This document shows positions 15,971 to 24,674 of a DNA stretch of 64,000 bases, piece by piece. This stretch comes from a virus. The notes under the pieces are model-generated. The model made no database searches and was not told where the DNA came from. It saw only the letters and a program-made list of their open reading frames with translations. The position numbers were made by a program, and so were the translations under genes. The DNA is taken from positions 31,506 to 95,505 of the IMG/VR virus record IMGVR_UViG_3300032323_000939. One strand, written 5' to 3'. Position 1 is the first letter of the stretch. Each line of letters opens with the position of its first letter.

Positions 15971-16564
15971 CTAAACTCCATAAGTTTCACTACCAAATTC
16001 GCCCTCACCAAATCCATCATTAACTGTAAGTGGAGAGTACTCACCGTTAAACTGTGGATCATTAACCAATTCTTCTGGGTTAACTTGATTACAGTCAATA
16101 GTTACTACCGCATAATTCTCAGCGTAATGACCACGAGGAAGGACACGAGTAGGAACAAAGACTATATCTTGATAAACAATTCTATCTTTTATATGGTCAT
16201 TTGGATTGGTAAGCATGCTAGGCACTAACCTGTTTAAATCCGCAACGCTAATAACTAAACGCAAGGTATCGACGGTGTAGAAACCTCGTTCGTTCATGAC
16301 GTTGGTACCACGAATAACCTGAGCCAGAATTACAGGCATCTTAAATGAATCGTTCCATCGGCGGCCCTTGCCATCTGTCTGATTTGATACATCGTAAATT
16401 GGGTCTACGTAGTTGTCGTAATCAGCGACTAATGCGGCATCGTCCCAAACCCACCAGTCAACCTCAGTACCAACGGGATCACGAAGTTCGTCAACGATGC
16501 CTTCATCAATTGACTTGTTCTCAAAGGGGATCTTAAATCTTCCCTGAACTTTAGTTCCACGCAT
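15971..16564 (-). CDS. Head-tail/neck-type virion protein
   Basis: This 197-residue protein starts MRGTKVQGRFKIPFENKSID and has DELRDPVGTEVDWWVWDDAA, IYDVSNQTDGKGRRWNDSF and a VPTRVLPRGHYAENYAVVTIDCNQVNPEELVND-type C-terminal half (broken here at residues 145-175). The layout resembles neck or head-completion proteins of environmental myoviruses, but I cannot assign a family securely. It sits between a glycosyltransferase and a collagen-like fibre, so a virion role is likely. Confidence 0.55.
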   Translation of the reverse strand: MRGTKVQGRFKIPFENKSIDEGIVDELRDPVGTEVDWWVWDDAALVADYDNYVDPIYDVSNQTDGKGRRWNDSFKMPVILAQVIRGTNVMNERGFYTVDTLRLVISVADLNRLVPSMLTNPNDHIKDRIVYQDIVFVPTRVLPRGHYAENYAVVTIDCNQVNPEELVNDPQFNGEYSPLTVNDGFGEGEFGSETYGV

Positions 16565-16608
16565 AGAGGGTATTGTCCCTTATGAAGGCTAGGAATAAAG
16601 GATAAAAA

Positions 16609-17304
16609 TTAAGCCTTGCTATTCCAGTATAGGTTGTAGTAATCGGCGTTTAATTGGAACCTTTTTATGTGGGTTGCAATCGCTCCAGTATGGGCATGCA
16701 AAGGAATTCCTACTTTTTTTAACTTTCTAAAAAAGGACACATCTTCACTTATAAACTCGTCCCCTACACCTACTTGTTCAGCAAACAACGATTCATTCGG
16801 GTACTTATTTTTTAGTTTTTCAATAATTGATTTATGCATTAATACCAGTCCCATTCCAGCAGAATCGCATCTAATAACTTGGTTTTGTGGTAGTGGGTGA
16901 ATAAACTCTACTTGAAAAGTATTTTCTTCAACATCGTTAAAAACAACTGGGTAAGGAACCATTAACGATCCATCTAATTCTTTTGATACAAAATAAACAC
17001 CAGTTATAACTGGATGCGTATCTTTGTCTGCAACATCCCAAAGTTTTTGTAGTACATCAATTGTTACACAGATATCCGAGTCTACCCACAGTAACCAATC
17101 ACTCTTTAAAGTATTTGACCAATAATCAAAAAGAACTTGACGTTGCCTTCCTATTTGGTTTCCTTCAACACGAACTGAAGATGAAATATGTATTCCATTT
17201 TTAGGACCAGAAACTAGAGCACCTACAATTCCATCTGTAAATCTACCATCAGTTGTCCCATTATCGCACCAACCAATAGAGACTTTTTCATTGTTTTCTA
17301 TCAT
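16609..17304 (-). CDS. Glycosyltransferase, GT-A fold
   Basis: This 231-residue protein begins MIENNEKVSIGWCDNGTTDG and contains LLWVDSDICVTIDVLQKLWD. The WVDSDI motif is the metal-binding D-x-D of GT-A enzymes. It then has VITGVYFVSKELDGS, SAGMGLVLMHKSIIEKLKNK and EDVSFFRKLKKVGIPLHAH, the acceptor-side pattern of phage GT2-like proteins. The start at 17304 is preferred over 17352: AAGGAG lies ten bases upstream, and the longer form would overlap DUF6065-like coding by 47 bases. It may modify virion proteins or host surface glycans. Confidence 0.83.
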   Translation of the reverse strand: MIENNEKVSIGWCDNGTTDGRFTDGIVGALVSGPKNGIHISSSVRVEGNQIGRQRQVLFDYWSNTLKSDWLLWVDSDICVTIDVLQKLWDVADKDTHPVITGVYFVSKELDGSLMVPYPVVFNDVEENTFQVEFIHPLPQNQVIRCDSAGMGLVLMHKSIIEKLKNKYPNESLFAEQVGVGDEFISEDVSFFRKLKKVGIPLHAHTGAIATHIKRFQLNADYYNLYWNSKA

Positions 17305-17305
17305 T

Positions 17306-17986
17306 TTAGTTGAACTCCTTACGAGTCCAAAACATTGTTTTATATTTATCAAAAAATTTTGTAACTAATATACTAGTTACTTTATTCTGTTCTTTTATTT
17401 CTTTTTCAAATCCTAGTTTTATTTGCCATTTGTCTCTTTTAAAAGGTATAACTTGTGCTATTGGAGTTCCTTTTGGAATGAGTCCTTCAAAGTTAGGATC
17501 ATTAACAATAAAAGGAAAATTAACTGGAGCAGTATAAGTATCCGTATCTACAATTCCTGGAAGAATAGTAAATACTGCTTCTCTGTGCATTGGTTGGGTA
17601 AATAAAGTTGAATATCCTTTAGGAGTTTTAACAGCCCAAGGGTTCATCCATTTAGGATAAGCGTGTTGATTACGTGCTGGATGGTTAGGCGCTTGTTCAA
17701 TTGGGTGGAAACTTATAAGCCCCAAAGAAGACCATTCAAAAAATTGAATACTTTCTTTAAGACTTACGTATACATCAGCAGGTGAAGTAATGATATACCC
17801 AGCAGTTATAGCATCAAATACTGGTATACAACGTTTTATTGTAGCATCAGTAGCGCCTGCACCAGTTGGTTTTTTAATGTTGCCAATATAAGATTTAGTG
17901 TCTTTGTACCAATCTGGTGTAAATTTGGAAGCAGGTTGTGGCTGTTCTATGTCCACACCAGATGTGTTAGTAAATGTGATCTCCAT
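17306..17986 (-). CDS. DUF6065-like phage protein
   Basis: This 226-residue protein has KFTPDWYKDTKSYIGNIKKP, RCIPVFDAITAGYIITSPAD, NPWAVKTPKGYSTLFTQPMH and LPGIVDTDTYTAPVNFPFIV, followed by LIPKGTPIAQVIPFKRDKW. I associate this order with DUF6065-type proteins that occur in phages and gene-transfer regions next to glycan or fibre genes. The fold looks like a beta sandwich; the reaction is unknown. A promoter-like pair lies upstream at 18021-18048. It ends one base before the next gene's start. Confidence 0.65.
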   Translation of the reverse strand: MEITFTNTSGVDIEQPQPASKFTPDWYKDTKSYIGNIKKPTGAGATDATIKRCIPVFDAITAGYIITSPADVYVSLKESIQFFEWSSLGLISFHPIEQAPNHPARNQHAYPKWMNPWAVKTPKGYSTLFTQPMHREAVFTILPGIVDTDTYTAPVNFPFIVNDPNFEGLIPKGTPIAQVIPFKRDKWQIKLGFEKEIKEQNKVTSILVTKFFDKYKTMFWTRKEFN

Positions 17987-18020
17987 GTTACGCCTCGTTA
18001 CTAATTGATGATTGTTGTAT

Positions 18021-18048
18021 CTTATAACATCAAAAAGAATTTTGGCAA
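18021..18048 (-). promoter_or_regulatory. Candidate sigma-70-type promoter
   Basis: On the minus strand TTGCCA (18043-18048) and TATAAG (18021-18026) are separated by 16 bases. They lie in the 90-base gap upstream of the DUF6065-like gene that starts at 17986. The predicted start of transcription is near 18014. It would drive the DUF6065-like protein and the glycosyltransferase independently of the fibre operon. Confidence 0.45.
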
Positions 18049-18076
18049 ACTTTTATATGCGTTACTTTTAAATTGG

Positions 18077-18424
18077 TTATTCTATTTCTTTCCAATTTAC
18101 GTCTTCTTCTGACCAATCATATCTTTTTCCATCAGTAGGGTAACTAATAGGTGGCACCCAATTACATGTTGTTTCATCTAATACTGATGATGGATAAGGT
18201 TTTGGTCCAATAAACGCATCTCTTTCTTCATCGTACGTAAAACCAATTCCAGCATAATTTTTACGAAACCCATTAGTTGCGGCATTGTAGGATGTTTTTA
18301 CCCACCTGCCACCAAGATTATTGACTAACCAGGAGTAACCCTCATCACCAGCAGGGTCATTGTTATCCCCAACAAGAACTCGGATAACTTTGTTATCAGC
18401 GTCTAATTCAGCCCAATGTGACAT
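18077..18424 (-). CDS. Phage fibre-accessory type protein (RKNYAGIG family)
   Basis: This 115-residue protein has MSHWAELDADNKVIRVLVGD, the central WVKTSYNAATNGFRKNYAGI then GFTYDEERDAFIGPKPYPS, and a C-terminal DETTCNWVPPISYPTDGKRY. I know this pattern from small proteins of cyanophages and many environmental phages that accompany fibre genes. They are usually annotated as hypothetical or fibre-associated. The highly conserved 'T-S-Y-N ... R-K-N-Y-A-G-I-G' core is intact. Confidence 0.75.
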   Translation of the reverse strand: MSHWAELDADNKVIRVLVGDNNDPAGDEGYSWLVNNLGGRWVKTSYNAATNGFRKNYAGIGFTYDEERDAFIGPKPYPSSVLDETTCNWVPPISYPTDGKRYDWSEEDVNWKEIE

Positions 18425-18445
18425 TTTATCTCTTTTCTCTCTGTG

Positions 18446-19162
18446 TTATTCAAACCAAGTAACAAAACATACGCCAGACCCACCAGCACCACCATTACCA
18501 CCACTACCATCACTAGAGCCACCACCGCCGCCTCCGCCACCAACGTTTACAGATCCTGACGCAGCATTTTCACCCTCTCCACCATCTCCCCCACCAGCGG
18601 CACCAGGAGTTAATCTTCTTCCAACGCTATTGGTTCCGTACCAACCCCCTACACCACCACCGCCACCAAACCCAAAACCTCCAGGTTGACCAGGAGTTGG
18701 ATCAAAAGAATAACTAAGGTTACCAGTTTGCGCAGTTGAGTCTGATACTCCACCTCTTCCAGAACCTTCAGGAACAGAAAGAGTTCCACCTTGGATTGTC
18801 CCACCTTCTGAAGTTAGCAAGTTACCAAAACTAGAAGCACCACCTGAATTTGGTGCAGATCCGCCACCTCTAACACCACCAGTACCACCAGCACCAATTG
18901 TCACAGTTACATTTCCAGATGCAATTTCAAAACTTCTATTTTTAACTGCTCCACCAGAACCGCCAGAAGCGCCTTGCGATTGACTAAAGTTTGCTTGTCT
19001 ACCACCAGCACCGCCACCTACTAATAATACTTCAACACTTCCACCGTAATTAGATACAGTTGGTACAGCGAATGTTCCACTGGCATTAAAGACCTGCTGT
19101 TTTTTTGAACGCACTCCACCACCACCACCTGCTGATGGAATTGGAAATACTGAAAGTCCCAT
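18446..19162 (-). CDS. Glycine-rich tail fibre/tip protein, copy 1
   Basis: This 238-residue protein begins MGLSVFPIPSAGGGGGVRSK and contains FNASGTFAVPTVSNYGGSVE with VLLVGGGAGGR. Glycine-rich segments (residues 55-225) include several runs of five or more Gly. It ends GGAGGSGVCFVTWFE. Such Gly-rich domains fold as polyglycine-II bundles at phage fibre tips (Salmonella phage S16-type adhesins, for example). It is a tandem paralogue of the next gene, and the two share start, middle and end motifs. Confidence 0.8.
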   Translation of the reverse strand: MGLSVFPIPSAGGGGGVRSKKQQVFNASGTFAVPTVSNYGGSVEVLLVGGGAGGRQANFSQSQGASGGSGGAVKNRSFEIASGNVTVTIGAGGTGGVRGGGSAPNSGGASSFGNLLTSEGGTIQGGTLSVPEGSGRGGVSDSTAQTGNLSYSFDPTPGQPGGFGFGGGGGVGGWYGTNSVGRRLTPGAAGGGDGGEGENAASGSVNVGGGGGGGGSSDGSGGNGGAGGSGVCFVTWFE

Positions 19163-19180
19163 AATGTGTTTTATCCTTTT

Positions 19181-19891
19181 CTATTCAAACCAAGTAACAA
19201 GACATACGCCAGACCCACCAGCACCACCAGAGCCACCGCTAGAGTTGTCTGAACTTCCGCCGCCGCCACCACCGCCAGCATTCACAGATCCTGACGCAGC
19301 AGTACCAGGTCCTTCACCACCATCTCCACCACCAGCGCCGCCAACAGATCTTCTTCTACCAAGGTTTGTATGAGCACCAGCACCGCCGCCGCCAGAGAAA
19401 CCAAAAGTTCCAGGTTGACCAGGAATTTCAGTCCATGAAACTTCAGTATTTCCATTGCTGCCAAAACTTGTTTGTATTCCACCTCTTCCAGAACCTTCAG
19501 GATTAGAAATAGTTCCACCTGAGATTGCTCCACCTTCTGAAGTTAGCAAGTTACCAAAACTAGAAGCACCACCTGCACTTGGTGCGGCTCCAAAGTTTGC
19601 AACACCACCATTACCACCAGCACCTACTGTTACAGTTACAGATGCGCCAGATGTTACTGCAAGAACTCTACGCTTTACTGCTCCGCCAGAACCACCTGCT
19701 CCAGATGCGCCAGGATGATTTGCTTGTCTACCACCAGCGCCGCCACCTACTAATAGTACTTCAACATTGCCACCGTAATTAGATACGGTTGGCGCAGTAA
19801 AAGTTCCAGTAGAATTAAATGTCTGTTGTCTCTGCTTAGTTATTGCAGCGCCACCACCGCTAGATGGAGTTGGAAATACTGATATTCCCAT
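19181..19891 (-). CDS. Glycine-rich tail fibre/tip protein, copy 2
   Basis: This 236-residue protein is parallel to the preceding paralogue: MGISVFPTPSSGGGAAITKQ, FNSTGTFTAPTVSNYGGNVE, VLLVGGGAGGR, a shared SSFGNLLTSEGG block near residue 110 and the ending GGAGGSGVCLVTWFE. Differences concentrate in loop-like stretches (residues 80-105 and 140-180), as expected when receptor-binding tips diversify after duplication. It overlaps the upstream gene by one base. Confidence 0.8.
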   Translation of the reverse strand: MGISVFPTPSSGGGAAITKQRQQTFNSTGTFTAPTVSNYGGNVEVLLVGGGAGGRQANHPGASGAGGSGGAVKRRVLAVTSGASVTVTVGAGGNGGVANFGAAPSAGGASSFGNLLTSEGGAISGGTISNPEGSGRGGIQTSFGSNGNTEVSWTEIPGQPGTFGFSGGGGAGAHTNLGRRRSVGGAGGGDGGEGPGTAASGSVNAGGGGGGGSSDNSSGGSGGAGGSGVCLVTWFE

Positions 19892-20205
19892 TAAACTATC
19901 TCCACTCCTGAAATGTGAAAATTCACTGTTGTTGCCGAGGCAGACCCTGTAATTGTTTTAGGAGTTGCATTTGCTGGGATAACTTGTTTTAAATCAAAGT
20001 AAGCAGTTGAGTTTGCAGCAAGTGATGAGCCAGACTGAATTGCAACACTGTCAATATTTATTGTAAAAGTTGCAGCAGAAGTTGCTGTATTTGTTACGGC
20101 AATATTGGTTACTACAGTTGTTGTAGAAGTGTTGGGAACTGTGTATAGAGTTGTGTTTGAGGTCGCTGCAGCAGTTCTTGCTAGGACCTTTGAGGTTACA
20201 GCCAT
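19891..20205 (-). CDS. Small beta-sandwich virion protein
   Basis: This 104-residue protein reads MAVTSKVLARTAAATSNTTL, then YTVPNTSTTTVVTNIAVTNT and SSLAANSTAYFDLKQVIPAN. The pattern of alternating Thr/Val strands and the 'Y-T-V-P-x-x-T' opening resembles small head or fibre decoration proteins of phages. An AAAGGAC ribosome site sits eight bases upstream. It is the first gene of this minus-strand fibre unit, divergent from the plus-strand glycan cassette. Confidence 0.6.
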   Translation of the reverse strand: MAVTSKVLARTAAATSNTTLYTVPNTSTTTVVTNIAVTNTATSAATFTINIDSVAIQSGSSLAANSTAYFDLKQVIPANATPKTITGSASATTVNFHISGVEIV

Positions 20206-20275
20206 GAGTTACTGTCCTTTCGGGAGGTTATGAGGTATAGATTAAAGGTTAGTTTTAGGCTGTGTGTGCTAAACA

Positions 20276-20292
20276 TATGCTAATGTTTGGGC
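20276..20292 (+). promoter_or_regulatory. -10 element for a near-leaderless transcript
   Basis: TATGCT at 20276-20281 precedes ATG at 20293 by exactly 11 bases, and no Shine-Dalgarno sequence is present. Actinobacterial promoters often need only a TAnnnT element, and leaderless mRNAs are common in that phylum. The same spacing is found before the isolated plus-strand gene at 45156. Confidence 0.4.
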
Positions 20293-21294
20293 ATGAATTT
20301 GGTACAAAAATCGGTATCTATGGGCGGAAAATTAGCACCCATAATTCTCCCTGGTAATGAGACCTCTGGCATGGGCTTAATGAACCCCTCCGTCTACATA
20401 GACAAAGATGGCGATATCCTTTTAAATTTGCGCCACGTTAACTACACCTTGTATCACTCAGAGAATGATCAGAAGTTCCCATGTCCATGGGGCCCACTCT
20501 CTTACCTTCACCCAGAAAAAGATCAGAGATTAGTAACGACTAATTTCTTATGTCTTTTAGATAAAGACTTAAATCTTGTTAAACACACCAAGGTAGATTA
20601 CTCAAAGTTTGATGTTAAGCCTCTCTGGGAGTTTGTTGGCGAAGAAGATTGCCGAGTAGTCCAATGGGATGATGAGTACTACCTAATTGGTGTACGAAGA
20701 GATACAACTCCTAATGGCCAGGGCCGAATGGAGTACAGCAAGGTTGAGATTGATAAAGAGGCTTGGACGGTTAAAGAGGTCTCTAGATTAAGAATCCCAC
20801 CCCCAATAGATCCTAACTCTTACTGTGAAAAGAACTGGATGCCTATTATTGACATGCCGTTTCACTTTGTTAAGTGGGCTATGCCTACAGAGGTTGTTTG
20901 GGCTAATCCAGAAAAGCAAGAGACTAAACAAGTTATTGTAAAAGATACTCCACGCCCAAAGATTGATCAACGAGGTGGCTCTCACGTTGTTAGGTGGGGT
21001 GAGTACTACATAACAGTTACTCATGAGGTAAGACTTTGGAAAAATTATTTAAACCAGAAGGACTCCGTATATCGTCATAGAGTAATCGTTTGGGATAAAG
21101 AGTTTAATTATTTGGGGTTAAGTAATGAGTTTTCCTTTTTAGATACTCCAATTGAATTCTGCGTAGGTGCGGCAATACAGGGTGAAGACTTGCTACTAAG
21201 TTTTGGCGTCCAAGACAATGCTGCATTTGTTCTTAGAACTCCTGCGGCAGTTGTTAACGGACTTATATCGGAGGCATTAAAGAATGCAAATTGA
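20293..21294 (+). CDS. Five-bladed beta-propeller, glycoside-hydrolase-like protein
   Basis: This protein of about 333 residues has repeated strand patterns with MNPSVYIDKDGDILLNLRHV, EEDCRVVQWDDEYYLIGVRR, DTTPNGQGRMEYSKVEID, and later GGSHVVRWGEYYITVTHEVR and GAAIQGEDLLLSFGVQDNAA. The 'E-D-x-R' turn and the GH43/GH130-like blade rhythm suggest a carbohydrate-active or carbohydrate-binding propeller. Catalytic residues are not certain. It begins the plus-strand glycan cassette and overlaps the TPR gene by 11 bases. An in-frame TTG at 20287 is an alternative start. Confidence 0.62.
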   Translation: MNLVQKSVSMGGKLAPIILPGNETSGMGLMNPSVYIDKDGDILLNLRHVNYTLYHSENDQKFPCPWGPLSYLHPEKDQRLVTTNFLCLLDKDLNLVKHTKVDYSKFDVKPLWEFVGEEDCRVVQWDDEYYLIGVRRDTTPNGQGRMEYSKVEIDKEAWTVKEVSRLRIPPPIDPNSYCEKNWMPIIDMPFHFVKWAMPTEVVWANPEKQETKQVIVKDTPRPKIDQRGGSHVVRWGEYYITVTHEVRLWKNYLNQKDSVYRHRVIVWDKEFNYLGLSNEFSFLDTPIEFCVGAAIQGEDLLLSFGVQDNAAFVLRTPAAVVNGLISEALKNAN

Positions 21295-21847
21295 ACAATT
21301 AACTATTGAGTTGTCTGCAGATTCGTTTAATGCCGAAAAGAATTTTGCATTAGCACTAGAGTATGAGCGTCTTGGGCAGTTAGCCTCAGCAGCAGGCTTC
21401 TACTTAAGGGCCGCAGAGTTTGGCTATAAAACAAATCCAATTATTGCTTATACCTCCCTCTTAAAGATGGCTTTGTGTTTTGATAAGCAACAGGATAGAG
21501 GTGGCACAGTAATAACTAATCTACTTGAGGCTATCGCATTCTTACCTGGTAGACCAGAGGCATACTTCCTACTATCTCGCATATATGAAAAGAACAAGAA
21601 GTGGCATGAGTGCTACACATTTGCAGAGTTAGGTCTTACTGCATCAGCGGCTTCAGTTAACTTTCCATTGCCAGCATCTGTTGATTATCATGGCTCATAC
21701 TGCTTAAAGTTTGAGAAGGCTGTGAGTGGCTGGTGGATAGGTCGCAAGGATGAGAGCAAGGCGTTGTTTATTTACCTACTTGATGAATATCGAATGGCTC
21801 CTGAGTATGTGAGTGGCTGTGTAAATAACTTAAGGCTGTTTGAATGA
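21284..21847 (+). CDS. TPR-like protein
   Basis: This 187-residue all-helical protein has repeat-like pairs: NFALALEYERLGQLASAAGF with YLRAAEFGY, AYTSLLKMALCFDKQQDRGG, and PEAYFLLSRIYEKNKKWHEC with YTFAELGL. Those are canonical TPR positions (A/Y/L spacing), and similar proteins accompany glycosyltransferases. It lies between the beta-propeller and methyltransferase genes, overlapping both, so the four genes form one operon. It probably organises partner enzymes and has no visible catalytic motif. Confidence 0.7.
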   Translation: MQIEQLTIELSADSFNAEKNFALALEYERLGQLASAAGFYLRAAEFGYKTNPIIAYTSLLKMALCFDKQQDRGGTVITNLLEAIAFLPGRPEAYFLLSRIYEKNKKWHECYTFAELGLTASAASVNFPLPASVDYHGSYCLKFEKAVSGWWIGRKDESKALFIYLLDEYRMAPEYVSGCVNNLRLFE

Positions 21848-22380
21848 AATTTCCAAACTGGTTTAAAAGCGTAGAAGGATACTTTCGCCACGTACCCAAT
21901 GAGCCACTACGGGCTCTACAAATTGGTACATATACAGGGGATGCTACCGCTTGGCTACTAGCCAATAGAGAAGTAGAGATGCTATACGACGTGGACACTT
22001 GGCAAGGTAGCGATGAGCAAGCACACGACTCTTTAGACTTTTCCTCAATAGAAAAATACTACGACTTTAGATTTACAGATAATAAAAATATTACAAAGTG
22101 CAAGATGACTAGTGATGAATTCTTTAGTAAGACTACGCATACCTTTAACTTTATCTACATTGATGGAGACCACACAGCATTACAAACCGCTCTTGATGGA
22201 TTAAATGCATTTAAGGTTCTTGAGCCAGGTGGAGTAATGGCCTTTGATGATTACGAATGGTATTACGGTGGTAAGAAGTTCTTAGAACCTAAACGTGGTG
22301 TTGACGCATTCCTGTCAGTGTGTGAAGGTGAATACAAGATTATTGAAACTGGTTATCAGGTGTGGATTAAGAAGTGCTAG
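21844..22380 (+). CDS. Class I SAM-dependent methyltransferase
   Basis: This 178-residue protein carries a Rossmann methyltransferase core. IGTYTGDATAWLLANREVEM is the degenerate motif I with the following helix. MLYDVDTWQGSD has the acidic end of strand 2, and FNFIYIDGDHTALQTALDGL is the D-G-D-H strand 4 motif typical of Methyltransf_24 proteins. KVLEPGGVMAFDDYEWYYGG is motif post-II. Such enzymes often O-methylate sugars. It lies in a cassette with GT25 and a propeller, so a glycan methylation role is inferred. Confidence 0.8.
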   Translation: MKFPNWFKSVEGYFRHVPNEPLRALQIGTYTGDATAWLLANREVEMLYDVDTWQGSDEQAHDSLDFSSIEKYYDFRFTDNKNITKCKMTSDEFFSKTTHTFNFIYIDGDHTALQTALDGLNAFKVLEPGGVMAFDDYEWYYGGKKFLEPKRGVDAFLSVCEGEYKIIETGYQVWIKKC

Positions 22381-23105
22381 ATAAGTGTACCTTTGAAGTA
22401 TTTCATACCGATACGGGTAACTCACTTCGTAATCAATCTTACAATAATATCCTAGAGACAATGGCTGAGGTACCTAGACTTGGATCTCCTACCTATTACT
22501 TAAACACAAAAGAAAAAGCAGAACAATACCTATCTCAAGAAGATGCAGTAAAAATAAACGTAGTTGAAGATTATGCCCAACCAGGGGAGACCTTCCCTCC
22601 TAGTTCTGGAGTAGTTGGAGTATGGGCTAGTAACTATGAGGCGTATAAAGCCTTCTTAGAGACTGATAAAGAGTACCTAATTATTTTTGAAGACGATGTA
22701 GTACTTAGCAAGAATTTCTTGACGGTATTAGAAACTTATGTAAAGGAATTGCCATATGACTGGGATTTCTTTTCTTTCTTTGTTCCTGATGATTCTTTAT
22801 TTGCATACACTCAAGAACATAATATTGGGCAATTATTTGTGTGTAGGTCATATCAGCAGTGGTCATGCGCTGGCTATATAGTCAGTAGGCAGGGTGCTGA
22901 GAATGTCTTACGTAAGGTAAGGAACCAAGGAGCCAGTGCCCCAATAGATTGGTTTATATTTAATTTTAGAATGAAGAAAGAGGATAACCAGCCAGTATTT
23001 GAGACCTACACTTTAAAGCCGCATGTGTATAAGCCAATTAAGTTTTTATTAGGCGCAGCACAGTACAGTCAAATACATAATGGCAGTACAGAAGTTATTG
23101 TTTAG
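22374..23105 (+). CDS. Glycosyltransferase family 25-like
   Basis: This 243-residue protein starts with GTG and shows the GT25 (LPS biosynthesis) pattern: [20 protein letters not shown], then [20 protein letters not shown], the 'E-D-D' metal motif. [28 protein letters not shown] and [12 protein letters not shown] follow in the usual order. It should transfer a hexose, often galactose, to a glycan acceptor. Its stop meets the collagen-like fibre gene's stop on the other strand with a four-base overlap. Confidence 0.85.
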   Translation: MLDKCTFEVFHTDTGNSLRNQSYNNILETMAEVPRLGSPTYYLNTKEKAEQYLSQEDAVKINVVEDYAQPGETFPPSSGVVGVWASNYEAYKAFLETDKEYLIIFEDDVVLSKNFLTVLETYVKELPYDWDFFSFFVPDDSLFAYTQEHNIGQLFVCRSYQQWSCAGYIVSRQGAENVLRKVRNQGASAPIDWFIFNFRMKKEDNQPVFETYTLKPHVYKPIKFLLGAAQYSQIHNGSTEVIV

Positions 23106-24388
23106 TAAATACCCATAACTATTTCTTCTGCAGTTACTGTACCTGTTGGAGCAGTTCCTGCTGTTCCTTGAGCACCCAAAGTTCCTTGTGTACCTTGCGA
23201 ACCAATAGTTCCTTGAGTTCCAACACCAAGTGTTCCTTGCGTACCCTGTGCACCTGTAGCGCCTTGAGAACCTAATGCACCCTGAGAACCAACAGTTCCT
23301 TGAGCACCTGTGTTACCTAATGTTCCCTGTACTCCTTGGGTTCCTTGAGTACCCTGAACTCCTTGAGCGCCTAGTGTTCCTTGAACTCCTTGAGATCCAA
23401 CAGTTCCTTGTGAACCTTGTGCACCAGTTAATCCTTGAAGGCCTGTTGTAAAGAGAATTAATTCAATAGCATTATTGTTAGCAAATGAGTTATTTCCAGC
23501 GCCACCATCACCTGTTCTTGTTACTGGAATCTTTACATAACTATTTGTTACAACAGTTACAGCGCCAGTTACTTCATAAGTAATGTAGATATTTGAATCG
23601 GCTTTTTCTTGGATAATGATGTTGTCGTACTGCTTAACAAGTCCTAGATAGACGTCAATATCAACAGCACTGTCATTGATGTGGTCTACGTAGAGGAAGG
23701 TTGCAGATGTCTGCGTTGTGTTATTCCAACGAAGTTTTCCTGCACCTGGACGAGCATCTGCTGTTGTTGTATCAGCCTTGTAGTTAAAGTTAGAGGTAGA
23801 ACCACCATTTAAACCAGCAGTACCTTGAACACCCTGTGCACCGTCTACGCCCTGTGTACCTTGAACGCCTTGAACTCCTTGTGTTCCTTGTATACCTTGA
23901 ACGCCTTGAGTACCATCAGTTCCTTGTGTGCCCTGAGTTCCCTGAGTTCCCTGAGTACCCTGAGTACCTTGAGTTCCTTGAATAGAAAGACTCTGTACAC
24001 CTTGGGTTCCTTGGATGCCTTGAGTTCCTTGTGTACCTTGGGTGCCCTGTACTCCTTGTGCACCGTCTACACCTTGAGTGCCCTGTGTACCTTGGGTTCC
24101 TTGAGAACCAGTTTCTCCCTGTACACCTTGTAAACCCTGTACTCCTTGAACGCCCTGTAATCCTTGAACACCCTGCAAACCTTGAACGCCTTGAACTCCT
24201 TGAACTCCTTGAACTCCCTGAATACCCTGTAATCCACCATAGGCTAAACCAGCCCAGTCAGATGTTCCGTTACCAACTTTAAATTTACCAGTGTCTGTCT
24301 CTGTTCCTACTTCACCAGCAGCAAGCGTTGGATTATTAGCAGTCCATTGAGCCGCAGTACCACGACGTAGTTTGATTGTTACTGACAT
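23102..24388 (-). CDS. Collagen-like fibre with Mtd-type N-terminal domain
   Basis: This 428-residue protein starts [20 protein letters not shown] then [20 protein letters not shown], the compact domain found at the start of Bordetella phage major tropism determinant and many fibres. Two collagen-like Gly-x-y blocks (about 53-200 and 315-415) flank a beta-rich knob (about 201-312, [20 protein letters not shown] ... [10 protein letters not shown]). The triplets are mostly G-[TV]-Q. It ends bluntly with [10 protein letters not shown]. The middle knob also recurs in diverged form in the 972-residue fibre. Confidence 0.84.
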   Translation of the reverse strand: MSVTIKLRRGTAAQWTANNPTLAAGEVGTETDTGKFKVGNGTSDWAGLAYGGLQGIQGVQGVQGVQGVQGLQGVQGLQGVQGVQGLQGVQGETGSQGTQGTQGTQGVDGAQGVQGTQGTQGTQGIQGTQGVQSLSIQGTQGTQGTQGTQGTQGTQGTDGTQGVQGIQGTQGVQGVQGTQGVDGAQGVQGTAGLNGGSTSNFNYKADTTTADARPGAGKLRWNNTTQTSATFLYVDHINDSAVDIDVYLGLVKQYDNIIIQEKADSNIYITYEVTGAVTVVTNSYVKIPVTRTGDGGAGNNSFANNNAIELILFTTGLQGLTGAQGSQGTVGSQGVQGTLGAQGVQGTQGTQGVQGTLGNTGAQGTVGSQGALGSQGATGAQGTQGTLGVGTQGTIGSQGTQGTLGAQGTAGTAPTGTVTAEEIVMGIY

Positions 24389-24669
24389 TAAATTACTCCT
24401 CCACCATCATAGGAACTTGTATACGTATCACTGCCGCCTGCTTCGTCTCCTCCATCGGCTACACCTGTTACAGTGTCAGAACCACCAACTTCATCTCCAC
24501 CCTCAACTATATCTGCAGAAACGTTTGTTGTAATTTCAAGCCACTGCACTCCGTCAAATACATACACATTACGTGCATCTGTATTGTAGTAGATGTCACC
24601 TACATACCTGCCAGTAGGCTCTGTGCCTACGGCAAGTACGTTGATAGGTACGAGGGCTCTTTTACTCAT
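24388..24669 (-). CDS. Small fibre-associated protein
   Basis: This 93-residue protein begins [20 protein letters not shown], then [20 protein letters not shown] and VQWLEI. This is the 'G-D-x-Y-Y-N-T ... Y-x-x-x-G-x-x-W' start used by many fibre proteins to attach. The rest is Gly/Asp/Ser-rich ([14 protein letters not shown] repeated as [14 protein letters not shown]), a direct peptide repeat. It lies between two collagen-like fibres and overlaps the next gene by one base. Confidence 0.68.
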   Translation of the reverse strand: MSKRALVPINVLAVGTEPTGRYVGDIYYNTDARNVYVFDGVQWLEITTNVSADIVEGGDEVGGSDTVTGVADGGDEAGGSDTYTSSYDGGGVI

Positions 24670-24674
24670 AGTAG

